Below, piece by piece: positions 1 through 6,659 of a stretch of DNA of 7,626 nucleotides. Below the pieces are notes generated by a model. The model had not been told where the DNA came from and did no database searches. It was given only the letters and a program-made list of their open reading frames with translations. Origin of the DNA: Piscirickettsiaceae bacterium (GTDB taxonomy: Bacteria; Pseudomonadota; Gammaproteobacteria; Nitrosococcales; Methylophagaceae); assembly GCA_018646825.1 (NCBI GenBank), contig JABGUA010000125.1, forward strand, positions 1 to 7,626, read 5' to 3'. A program made the position numbers and the translations under genes. Each line of letters starts with the position of its first letter. The stretch's first letter is position 1.

Positions 1-64
1 CCTAATTATTTTTCACAGCAATTCAGGTATAGAAATAGGCCTCAGGGCCGGGTATGAAATATGA
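1..64 (+). other. Possible 3' tail of an upstream gene
   Basis: Two forward frames are open from the first base. One ends at TGA 55-57, with a basic last stretch ending RNRPQGRV. The other ends at TGA 62-64, overlapping the mepK start in an ATGA arrangement, and ends LRAGYEI. Either could be the end of a preceding gene cotranscribed with mepK. In E. coli the gene upstream of mepK is the L,D-transpeptidase ldtD, but neither short tail is recognisable as that protein. With so few codons the stretch could equally be noncoding leader. I see no convincing promoter here. Confidence 0.2.
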
Positions 65-633
65 CGTTAAAATCACAGTCGCAACACCCAGAAATCATAC
101 AAAGTCGACGCCGTTTTTTACAATATGGCTTAGGCATCTCCAGCGCCCTCGCTCTCCCTACTGCTACCTTTGCCACAGCACATCCAACTGAACGGAGTCT
201 TGCTTTGCATAACCTTCATACAGGGGAAAATGTTAAAGCAACCTATTGGGCCGAGGGAGAATATCAACTCAGTGAACTTGATGCGATAAACCGAATTTTA
301 AGGGATCATCGTACCGGTGATGTCATGGATATTGACCCTCAGTTAGTTAATTTACTCAACTTACTACATGACCAAGTCGGCGGCAGCAAACCCTTTAATG
401 TTATTTCAGGTTACCGCTCGCCTATTACCAATGCCAATTTGCAGAAAAAAAGCAGTGGTGTCGCGAAAAAAAGCTTCCATATGCAAGGTAAAGCAATTGA
501 CGTCGCCTTACCAGGATGTGATTTGGCGAAACTTAACTCTGCAGCGCTAGCAATACGCGCTGGTGGCGTCGGCTATTACCCAAAATCTGGTTTTATTCAT
601 ATAGATACGGGTCCTGTGCGAAGCTGGAAATAA
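61..633 (+). CDS. mepK: MepK/YcbK-family murein endopeptidase (DUF882, peptidase M15-like), Tat-exported
   Basis: Predicted periplasmic zinc peptidase that trims peptidoglycan crosslinks. E. coli MepK prefers 3-3 (mDap-mDap) crosslinks made by L,D-transpeptidases. The 190-residue protein begins with a twin-arginine signal: SRRRFLQ at residues 15-21, a hydrophobic stretch to about 35, and a likely cleavage site after ATA at 38-40. The mature part carries family hallmarks: NLHTGE (51-56), ISGYRSP (115-121), KKSFHMQGKAID (136-147, zinc ligands H140 and D147) and GGVGYYPKSGFIHIDTGPVR (168-187, with H180 as third ligand). Length is close to E. coli MepK, about 182 residues. An in-frame TGA at 55-57 makes ATG 61 the first available start; a CGGG stretch lies 8 bases upstream. 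The gene converges with the next one across 16 bases and no clear terminator separates them. The fold and ligands are well supported; substrate preference is inferred from the family. Confidence 0.92.
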   Translation: MTLKSQSQHPEIIQSRRRFLQYGLGISSALALPTATFATAHPTERSLALHNLHTGENVKATYWAEGEYQLSELDAINRILRDHRTGDVMDIDPQLVNLLNLLHDQVGGSKPFNVISGYRSPITNANLQKKSSGVAKKSFHMQGKAIDVALPGCDLAKLNSAALAIRAGGVGYYPKSGFIHIDTGPVRSWK

Positions 634-649
634 GCGCAACCGTTAACCA

Positions 650-1048
650 TTAGTCCACCAATTTTTGCGCCAATGCTTTAAAATCGGCCATCTCTTCAAC
701 ATATTTTTTGCTCAATTCTGCATGAGATTGATCAGCTTCCCCATGCAATTGACATAAATGCTGATGAAACGCTTCTATTTCAGCTTCTGAGTCAAACCCT
801 GGACAGGTTGGGTAACATTCCTCATCTAAGCCACTTTCATACTGACCTACTAACCGTTCATGTTCTTTAATCAAGGCAACATGTTGTGTTAATGCTAAGG
901 AATGTTGTGGTAAGGCACGTTCTAATTTATACAGTAAGGCCACTAAACGTTGCGTTTCACGTTGCCAATGAAGTGTTTCTTCAACCCATAAGGCATGCTC
1001 TTCATGCCATCGCTTATTTTCTGTTTTTAACGCTTGTAAATCGATCAT
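650..1048 (-). CDS. Uncharacterised small helical protein with heptad-spaced Trp and His
   Basis: I do not recognise a named family. The 132-residue protein has no signal peptide or membrane segment, so it is probably cytoplasmic. It is rich in Glu, Leu, His and Gln, and nearly all of it is predicted helix or coiled coil, interrupted near residues 72-88 by an acidic loop holding ECYPTCPGF. Aromatic or His residues recur every seven positions in three blocks: W14/W21/W28, H49/H56/H63 and H95/H102/H109. This would place each set along one face of a helix, as in a three-helix bundle. C78, C82 and C99 are the only cysteines. A perfect GGGAGG ribosome-binding site lies 9 bases upstream of the ATG, and the frame is open throughout, so I think the gene is real. 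It stands alone, divergent from trhO and convergent with mepK. A structural, metal-binding or partner-binding role is possible, but no function can be assigned. Confidence 0.8.
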   Translation of the reverse strand: MIDLQALKTENKRWHEEHALWVEETLHWQRETQRLVALLYKLERALPQHSLALTQHVALIKEHERLVGQYESGLDEECYPTCPGFDSEAEIEAFHQHLCQLHGEADQSHAELSKKYVEEMADFKALAQKLVD

Positions 1049-1057
1049 AACTTATGG

Positions 1058-1063
1058 CCTCCC
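1058..1063 (-). promoter_or_regulatory. Strong Shine-Dalgarno site of the reverse-strand gene
   Basis: Read on the minus strand this is GGGAGG, nine bases before the ATG at 1048-1046. It is the strongest ribosome-binding site in the window. It supports both the existence and the start of the uncharacterised 132-residue gene. Confidence 0.7.
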
Positions 1064-1129
1064 GCCGGTGCCGCTCAATCGAATTTATTCTTACTTTTGT
1101 TAACGTTATTTATTAATAGGATAGGCTTA

Positions 1130-1159
1130 TTGTTCTCCTAGATCTAGCCCTGATATAAC
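1130..1159 (+). promoter_or_regulatory. Candidate sigma-70 promoter for the trhO-ggt-yjjV run
   Basis: TTGTTC (1130-1135) and TATAAC (1154-1159) resemble -35 and -10 hexamers with an 18-base spacer. The -10 is preceded by TG at 1151-1152, giving an extended -10 (TGATATAAC). Transcription would begin near 1166, leaving a leader of about 65 bases before the trhO ATG. The 182-base divergent region must also hold the promoter of the reverse gene, but I see no equally good match for it. The call rests on pattern only. Confidence 0.4.
1138..1147. repeat. Perfect 10-bp palindrome CTAGATCTAG inside the promoter spacer
   Basis: CTAGATCTAG is identical to its reverse complement. It lies between the predicted -35 and -10 elements, where a repressor dimer would block RNA polymerase. 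The tetramer CTAG occurs twice in it and is generally scarce in enterobacterial genomes. The spacing of the two CTAG units (two bases) does not match the TrpR operator. This is a candidate operator only; a chance 10-bp palindrome is possible. Confidence 0.3.
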
Positions 1160-1230
1160 AATCAAGACAAGCTATAAAAAACGCAGTAAAATAGGGGTTA
1201 TTTTTCTACTTTGATCCACCGGAAGCCATC

Positions 1231-2229
1231 ATGTCCCACATTGTTGTTTGTGCCTTATACAAATTTGTCGCGCTCGATAACTACGAAGCCATACAACCGC
1301 CACTTCTTGCCCTTATGTTAGAACATGATGTCAAAGGCACTTTGTTATTAGCGCAAGAAGGTATTAATGGCACCATCGCTGGTAGTCAATCAGATATTGA
1401 TGCTGTCCTTAGTTTTTTACAGTCTGATGCCAGATTAGCCGGATTGAGTTACAAAGTGTCCTATACCGATCAACCGCCATTCTTACGCAGTCGCGTCAAA
1501 CTCAAAAAAGAAATTGTGACTATGGGCATTGAGGGAATTGACCCTAAACAAGTCGTAGGCACCTATGTTAAACCGTCCGATTGGAATGCCTTAATTAGTG
1601 ATCCAACTGTGTTATTAGTTGATACACGTAACGACTATGAAGTCCAGGTCGGGACATTTAAAGATGCACTTAATCCTAAAACCGACAGTTTTCGAGAATT
1701 TCCAGACTACGTTAAACAACAATTAGATCCAAAGAAACACACAAAAGTCGCCATGTTTTGCACTGGTGGAATTCGTTGTGAGAAGTCGACAGCCTTCTTA
1801 AAAGAGCAGGGCTTCGACGACGTTTATCATTTAGAAGGGGGCATTCTAAAATATTTGGAAGAAGTACCTGCTGAAGAATCCTTGTGGGAAGGGGAATGTT
1901 TTGTCTTTGATGAGCGTGTTACAGTCAATCACCAATTACAAAAAGGTGACTACGACCAGTGTAATGCTTGTCGAATGCCCATTACTGAGCAGGATAAGTT
2001 AATCGAAACATTTCAACATGGTGTGAGCTGTCCACACTGTTTTGATAAGACATCAGATAAACAAAAAGCCCGTTTTGCTGAACGTGAAAAGCAAATGCAA
2101 TTAGCGCAACAACGTGGAGAAGTCCATATCGGCGGTGACACCGCCAAAGTAATCGCTGCTAATCGTGCTAAAAAGCAGGCACAATATGAGAAACAACGCG
2201 AAACTTCTTTGAGAAAGCACCAGCGCTAA
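1231..2229 (+). CDS. trhO: tRNA uridine(34) hydroxylase TrhO (rhodanese-domain, YceA family)
   Basis: Cytoplasmic enzyme that hydroxylates uridine 34 of a set of tRNAs to 5-hydroxyuridine in an O2-dependent reaction, the first step toward cmo5U/mo5U wobble modifications. The 332-residue protein has the N-terminal acylphosphatase-like TrhO domain (about 1-95, with AQEGINGTIAG at 41-51). Next comes a rhodanese domain (about 120-215) with VDTRNDYEV (130-138) and the active loop CTGGIRCEK (177-185, C177 and C183). A C-terminal extension carries CNAC (244-247) and SCPHC (266-270), four cysteines arranged like a zinc site; this matches the longer gammaproteobacterial form. The tail is basic and Gln/Lys-rich (about 278-332), suggesting RNA contact. 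GGA at 1221-1223 is a suitable ribosome-binding site for ATG 1231. Its stop overlaps the ggt start by one base, so the two are probably translated in a coupled way. Identification is secure. Confidence 0.95.
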   Translation: MSHIVVCALYKFVALDNYEAIQPPLLALMLEHDVKGTLLLAQEGINGTIAGSQSDIDAVLSFLQSDARLAGLSYKVSYTDQPPFLRSRVKLKKEIVTMGIEGIDPKQVVGTYVKPSDWNALISDPTVLLVDTRNDYEVQVGTFKDALNPKTDSFREFPDYVKQQLDPKKHTKVAMFCTGGIRCEKSTAFLKEQGFDDVYHLEGGILKYLEEVPAEESLWEGECFVFDERVTVNHQLQKGDYDQCNACRMPITEQDKLIETFQHGVSCPHCFDKTSDKQKARFAEREKQMQLAQQRGEVHIGGDTAKVIAANRAKKQAQYEKQRETSLRKHQR

Positions 2230-3911
2230 TGGGTTCATTCAGCCGTTTATTTTTTGTTATATTTTTCAGCACTTTAATCGGTTGCAGCCATGTCTTCCCC
2301 ACTCAAAAAGCTGCTATAGCAACAGCACACCCTCTCGCAACCCAAGCTGGATTAGATATACTCAAACAAGGCGGTAATGCTTTTGATGCCGCAGTGGCAG
2401 TCAGTGCTGTCCTTGCCGTAGTAGAACCTACGGGGTCGGGCTTAGGTGGTGGTGGATTTTGGTTATTGCACCGTGCTTCTGACCAATACCAAGTTATGAT
2501 CGATGGCCGAGAAGTCGCCCCGGGGGCTGCCGATCGGGATATGTACATAGGACCGGATGGACAGCATGATAAGGCCGCCTCATTGGATGGCCCATTGGCA
2601 GCCGGTATTCCAGGGTTACCTGCAGCTTTAGATCATATTAGTCATTTTTATGGTCGCTTATCACTGCAACAGACCCTAGCACCCGCTATTCAACATGCAA
2701 AATCAGGTTTTACTCTCTCGGACCATTACCGGACATTAGCCACTTTTCGTTTAAAAGCCCTGCAAGCATCACCGGCAGCATCTGCTATTTTTTTGAATAA
2801 CGATCTTGTACCCAATACCGATCATATTTTGGTTCAAACAGATTTAGCTTATACCCTAACGCAGTTAGCACAACATGGCCGTGATGGGTTTTACCAAGGT
2901 GATATTGCACAGCACCTATTGAAAGGGGTTTCGGAGTCTGGTGGTATATGGACGCAGGCCGATTTAGATCATTACCAAGTCATAGAACGCGATGTTATAA
3001 AAAGCCAATACCAAGGCTATCAAATTAGCTCGGCCGCGTTACCCTCCTCGGGTGGTATTGTGTTAACTCAAATTTTAAACCAACTGACTTATTTACCTTT
3101 AGCGGAGTCAGATGAACCTCAGCAACGCCATTTAATTGTTGAAGCGATGCGTCGGGCTTATTTCGATCGCAGTCAATATCTTGGCGACAGTGATTTTGTT
3201 TCTATCCCGCCTCACTTAATAAGTCCTGATTATGCTCAAACACTGGCATCAGAGATTGATATTGATCTGGCAAGTGATAATGCGGCATTAATTGATTCAT
3301 CAAGCAAAGGCGAAGATACCACCCATTTTGCTATCATCGATCAATATGGTAATCGTGTTGCCGCGACATTGAGTATTAATTACCCTTTTGGCTCTGGTTT
3401 TGTTGCACCGGGTACTGGCGTTTTACTGAATGATGAAATGGATGACTTTTCCTCTCAAATTGGTTCAGCTAATGGCTATGGTCTTGTTGGTAATGAAGCC
3501 AACGCCATCGCGCCTTTCAAACGGCCGTTATCGAGTATGACGCCTACTTTCATCGAAAATGATGACCGCCTAATGGTCATCGGCACCCCCGGGGGAAGTC
3601 GTATTATCACCATGGTGTTATTGGGCTTACTTGATTTTATCGAAGGTGACGATGCCGAAACGATTGTATCCGCACCGCGTTATCATCATCAATACCTGCC
3701 CAATGTAATCCAACTAGAATCGATTGGGTTTTCTGATAAGGAACAGCAAGCACTGGTAGATTACGGCCATGATATTAAAGTATTATCTCGCCAATATGGC
3801 AATATGCAGGTAATTATTTTTGATAAGGAAACAGGACAGTTGGATGCCGCAAGTGATCCACGTGGTGAAGGGAGCGCTATTGTCTCGCCTCTCCCCAGAC
3901 TGATGCCCTAA
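2229..3911 (+). CDS. ggt: Gamma-glutamyltransferase (glutathione hydrolase), predicted lipoprotein
   Basis: N-terminal nucleophile hydrolase that cleaves or transfers the gamma-glutamyl group of glutathione outside the cytoplasm. The 560-residue precursor should self-cleave before T364 in GEDTTHFAI (361-369), giving a large chain (about 20-363) and a small chain of 197 residues. Family residues are present: the substrate arginine R94 in DGREVAPG (92-99), N384, E403 with D405/D406 in LNDEMDDF (400-407), the lid loop with Y417, PLSSM (433-437), and the oxyanion loop GTPGGSRI (452-459). E403 replaces the Gln of E. coli Ggt, as in several other homologues. The N-terminus reads as a type II signal: a basic start, a hydrophobic core (about 7-17) and the lipobox LIGC with C19 followed by Ser. 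This suggests an outer-membrane lipoprotein rather than a soluble periplasmic enzyme. The ATG overlaps the trhO stop (TAATG), and the only upstream purine stretch (GAGAAAG, 2211-2217) is distant, so translational coupling is likely. Confidence 0.95.
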   Translation: MGSFSRLFFVIFFSTLIGCSHVFPTQKAAIATAHPLATQAGLDILKQGGNAFDAAVAVSAVLAVVEPTGSGLGGGGFWLLHRASDQYQVMIDGREVAPGAADRDMYIGPDGQHDKAASLDGPLAAGIPGLPAALDHISHFYGRLSLQQTLAPAIQHAKSGFTLSDHYRTLATFRLKALQASPAASAIFLNNDLVPNTDHILVQTDLAYTLTQLAQHGRDGFYQGDIAQHLLKGVSESGGIWTQADLDHYQVIERDVIKSQYQGYQISSAALPSSGGIVLTQILNQLTYLPLAESDEPQQRHLIVEAMRRAYFDRSQYLGDSDFVSIPPHLISPDYAQTLASEIDIDLASDNAALIDSSSKGEDTTHFAIIDQYGNRVAATLSINYPFGSGFVAPGTGVLLNDEMDDFSSQIGSANGYGLVGNEANAIAPFKRPLSSMTPTFIENDDRLMVIGTPGGSRIITMVLLGLLDFIEGDDAETIVSAPRYHHQYLPNVIQLESIGFSDKEQQALVDYGHDIKVLSRQYGNMQVIIFDKETGQLDAASDPRGEGSAIVSPLPRLMP

Positions 3912-3913
3912 AC

Positions 3914-4687
3914 ATGTTAATAGACAGTCATTGTCATTTGGATTTTGGCGTTTTTGACGATGACCGTGCTGCCATTTTAAGCCGGTGTGAACAACAAGGT
4001 ATTACACGAATCATTGTGCCTGGCGTTACGGCTGAACGTTGGAGTCACCTTTTATCCGTCACACAAGATTCAGATAAGCTCTATGCTGCACTCGGTTTGC
4101 ACCCGATGTTTATGGCAGAACATACTGCTGCTGACATCTCCCAACTGAATGATTATGTTTCTTATTTCAGCCCAATTGCAATTGGTGAAATTGGCTTAGA
4201 CTTTTATCTTGAACATCATGATAAATCCAAGCAAATTGCTTTGTTTGAGCAACAACTTGAACTCGCGGTTAAATTCGATTTGCCTGTTATATTGCATGTC
4301 AGAAAAGCCCATGACGTTGTGATTCAATTATTAAAAAAGCATCGCGTTAAGGGTGGTATCGTTCATGCCCTTAGTGGCAGTCATCAACAAGCTTTACTCT
4401 ATATCCAGCTTGGCTTTTTGCTAGGTATCGGCGGAACAGTGACTTACGATAAAGCCACGCGTATAAGACAGCTCTTTAGCCAACTACCGCTCCCTGCAAT
4501 TGCACTAGAAACCGATGCACCTGATATGCCATTACAAGGTCAAAGGAGTCAACGTAACTCACCAGAATCACTCATACCCATTCTAGGTAGCTTAGCTGAC
4601 TTACGCACTGAAGCTCCTGACTCAATTGCCAAAATAACGACTCACAATGTCACCCAGTTATTTGCTTTGCCCTCATCAGGCAATTAG
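3914..4687 (+). CDS. yjjV: TatD-family metal-dependent hydrolase, YjjV-like
   Basis: TIM-barrel metallohydrolase of the TatD family; relatives show metal-dependent DNase activity, but the physiological substrate of the YjjV branch is unsettled. The 257-residue cytoplasmic protein has every expected metal ligand: H6 and H8 in DSHCHLD (4-10), E92 in GEIGLDFY (91-98), H128 in ILHVRKAHD (126-134), H151 in VHALSGS (150-156) and D201 in LETDAPDMPL (198-207). The motifs GLHP, DLPVILH, HALSGS, GIGGTVTYDKA and ETDAPDMPL follow E. coli YjjV (about 259 residues) more closely than TatD or YcfH. Only two bases separate it from the ggt stop, and no clear ribosome-binding site is visible, so it probably depends on coupling within the trhO-ggt-yjjV run. 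The following 82-base gap ends this run. Confidence 0.92.
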   Translation: MLIDSHCHLDFGVFDDDRAAILSRCEQQGITRIIVPGVTAERWSHLLSVTQDSDKLYAALGLHPMFMAEHTAADISQLNDYVSYFSPIAIGEIGLDFYLEHHDKSKQIALFEQQLELAVKFDLPVILHVRKAHDVVIQLLKKHRVKGGIVHALSGSHQQALLYIQLGFLLGIGGTVTYDKATRIRQLFSQLPLPAIALETDAPDMPLQGQRSQRNSPESLIPILGSLADLRTEAPDSIAKITTHNVTQLFALPSSGN

Positions 4688-4707
4688 AACAAGAGAACCC
4701 AGATTCC

Positions 4708-4737
4708 GTCACAAACTGGTGTCATAGAGTGTGACAC
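4708..4737. promoter_or_regulatory. Nested inverted repeats upstream of moxR, candidate operator or leader hairpin
   Basis: The 82 bases between yjjV and moxR hold two overlapping dyads. GTCACA (4708-4713) pairs with TGTGAC (4730-4735) across 16 bases. GTGTCA (4719-4724) pairs with TGACAC (4732-4737) across 7 bases. They share the right arm, so in RNA only one could form at a time. No T-run follows on either strand, so this is not a standard intrinsic terminator. It could be a regulator site for the moxR run or a read-through structure; I see no strong -35/-10 pair nearby. Confidence 0.35.
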
Positions 4738-4769
4738 AATAACGGAGATATTGATTTTGGGATAACAAC

Positions 4770-5681
4770 ATGACTTCACCTCATACGGCCAACATTCTCT
4801 CTGCCGTCAATGACATTATTGTGGGTAAGCATCAGACTAGTCGATTGGCATTGACTTGTTTGCTTGCTCAAGGCCATTTATTAATTGAAGACTTACCTGG
4901 TGTTGGCAAAACCACCTTGGCGCATACACTCGCCAAGGTGCTTGGACTCGATTTTCAACGCTTACAATTTACCAGTGATATGCTGCCAGCTGATATTTTA
5001 GGCGTGTCTATTTTTGATCGTGATGGCCAACAGTTTCACTTTCACCCTGGTCCTATTTTCAGCCAATTAATCTTAGCTGATGAAGTCAATCGGGCGACAC
5101 CTCGCACGCAAAGTGCTTTGCTTGAAGCTATGGAAGAACGACAAATTTCGATTGAGGGCCAAACCCACTCTCTGCCTACACCCTTTTTTGTTATCGCAAC
5201 TCAAAACCCCTCCCACCAAATTGGCACTTTCCCTTTACCTGAATCACAATTAGATCGTTTTCTAATGCGACTTGCTATGGGATATCCTGATGCAGAGTCT
5301 GAACGCCAATTACTATCCGGCACTAGCCGCCAACAATTATTACAGCAACTCAAGGCAATTATAGACCCCGCCGCATTAACAGCACTTCAAGATGATGTCT
5401 CACAAGTGCACACCTCCCCCGCATTGGTAGATTATGTTCAGAAAATACTCGCTTTCAGCCGCGACTCTGGTCTTTATGAACACGGCCTATCCCCTCGGGC
5501 AGGTTTAGGACTCATTCGAGCTGCACAAGCTTGGGCATTTATTGCAGGTCGTCAACAAACATTACCTGAAGATATCCAGTCGGTCTTGCCGGCCGTTGTG
5601 AATCACCGTTTACAAGCACGAGATGGCGATGCCAAACATGACTTTTCCGCTTCTCTTGTTGCTCAGGTGCCCATTCCTTAA
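4770..5681 (+). CDS. MoxR-family AAA+ ATPase
   Basis: Cytoplasmic ATPase of the MoxR (AAA_3) family, generally thought to act as chaperones that remodel or activate partner proteins encoded beside them. The 303-residue protein shows Walker A GVGKTT (44-49), Walker B ILADEVNRA (101-109, D104/E105), sensor 1 ATQNP (143-147, N146), the arginine-finger segment ESQLDRF (158-164, R163) and sensor 2 in LSPRAGLGLIRAA (240-252, R243). A helical lid (AAA_lid_2) fills about 220-300. Length is typical for the family. The ATG follows GGGATAACAAC; GGG at 4759-4761 is a plausible ribosome-binding site. It is the first gene of a tight run, with DUF58 nine bases downstream and tgpA after that, the usual order of this conserved trio. 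The DUF58 protein or the transglutaminase is its likely client. No specific symbol is justified beyond the family name. Confidence 0.93.
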   Translation: MTSPHTANILSAVNDIIVGKHQTSRLALTCLLAQGHLLIEDLPGVGKTTLAHTLAKVLGLDFQRLQFTSDMLPADILGVSIFDRDGQQFHFHPGPIFSQLILADEVNRATPRTQSALLEAMEERQISIEGQTHSLPTPFFVIATQNPSHQIGTFPLPESQLDRFLMRLAMGYPDAESERQLLSGTSRQQLLQQLKAIIDPAALTALQDDVSQVHTSPALVDYVQKILAFSRDSGLYEHGLSPRAGLGLIRAAQAWAFIAGRQQTLPEDIQSVLPAVVNHRLQARDGDAKHDFSASLVAQVPIP

Positions 5682-5690
5682 CCTTGCCCT

Positions 5691-6659
5691 ATGAATGCCA
5701 TTAGTCAGCTTTACCGGCGCTTTAATACATTAAGGGGCCGACGTGTCTTTATCCTGCCAACCCGCTTTGGTGTTTTATACGGCATTTTTTTATTACTCAT
5801 TTTATTAGCCGCGATTAATTACAGTAATAGCTTAGGCCATATCTTGTGTTTTTTGCTAGCCAGCATGGGCCAATTGGCTATTCATTACACCTATCGTAAT
5901 ATCGCTAAGATAGAACTTTTAAGGGTTCATTCCGAGCCTTGCTTTATGGGTCAGGCCATTCCTTTTTATTGTCGTTTTGATAACCCTAACCGACACGATT
6001 GTTACCATCTTGATATTGCTAGCAAACAATCGACAGAACGCTCATGGAACCCATTTAAAAACATCACTGGTTTTCGATATCAAACACATCAGGCGCTCAC
6101 ATCCTTAATCGCCCAACAAAGCACAACACATCGCATCACCCTCGCTAGTTTGCAGCGTGGGCAGCAAACCATAGGACAAATTCGACTCTCAACGCGTTTC
6201 CCGGTCGGTTTATTTGATACTTGGACGTATTTCACGCCCGACTGTGTTGCCATAGTATACCCAAGACCCATTGGGCAATTACCTTTACCTTCGGCTAGTG
6301 GTGATGGAGAAACGCATCATGGCGAACAACAAAAAGGCGCCGATGACTTTTCAGGCTTCCAAGCATACCGTGATGGCGACCCTGTGCACGCCATTGCCTG
6401 GAAAGCAATGGCACGAGATGACACCTTACGTACTAAACAATTTAGCAGTAGTGTCTCCGGTCAATTACTTTTATCGTGGCAAGCAACGGCCTCACTTATT
6501 GATACTGAGGCTAGGCTCTCTCAACTCTGTCGCTGGGTTTTAGACTCTGAAGAACAAGGGCTGGAGTATGGCCTAATGTTACCAAATCTAACAATTGATG
6601 TTGGACGAGGTGATGCACATAAACAGCGTTGTTTAACGGCATTGGCGCTCTATGACTAA
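5691..6659 (+). CDS. DUF58 domain-containing membrane protein
   Basis: Inner-membrane protein of the DUF58 family, regularly encoded between a MoxR ATPase and a transglutaminase-like protein; its biochemical role is not established. The 322-residue protein starts with a basic segment, then two hydrophobic helices (about 27-44 and 50-65) joined by a short turn. A soluble domain follows. The family signature is clear at 216-251: GADDFSGFQAYRDGD, then H233, AIAWKAMAR (234-242) and a Lys-Gln-Phe at 249-251. Upstream, the typical RFPVGLF (169-175) and the YPRP segment (190-193) also fit. After 260 it resembles a von Willebrand-A-like end, without an obvious complete MIDAS motif. It begins nine bases after moxR and overlaps tgpA by eight bases (ATGACTAA), so the three are probably cotranslated. 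A weak ribosome-binding site before ATG 5691 is consistent with coupling. Confidence 0.9.
   Translation: MNAISQLYRRFNTLRGRRVFILPTRFGVLYGIFLLLILLAAINYSNSLGHILCFLLASMGQLAIHYTYRNIAKIELLRVHSEPCFMGQAIPFYCRFDNPNRHDCYHLDIASKQSTERSWNPFKNITGFRYQTHQALTSLIAQQSTTHRITLASLQRGQQTIGQIRLSTRFPVGLFDTWTYFTPDCVAIVYPRPIGQLPLPSASGDGETHHGEQQKGADDFSGFQAYRDGDPVHAIAWKAMARDDTLRTKQFSSSVSGQLLLSWQATASLIDTEARLSQLCRWVLDSEEQGLEYGLMLPNLTIDVGRGDAHKQRCLTALALYD

Noticed and set aside
634..670. GCGCAA (634-639) and TTGCGC (665-670) as a bidirectional terminator between the convergent genes
   Set aside because: The arms are only six bases with a 25-base loop, the right arm lies inside the reverse gene, and no proper T-run follows the stem.
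2303..2548. Reverse-strand 81-codon open frame inside ggt
   Set aside because: It lies wholly inside the well-supported ggt coding sequence, shows no family motifs and reads as an antisense shadow.
4688..4769. Intrinsic terminator after yjjV
   Set aside because: The dyads are not followed by a T-run on either strand, so they do not fit a rho-independent terminator.
6271..6543. Forward 90-codon open frame inside the DUF58 gene
   Set aside because: It overlaps the DUF58 signature region in another frame and its translation resembles no protein family.
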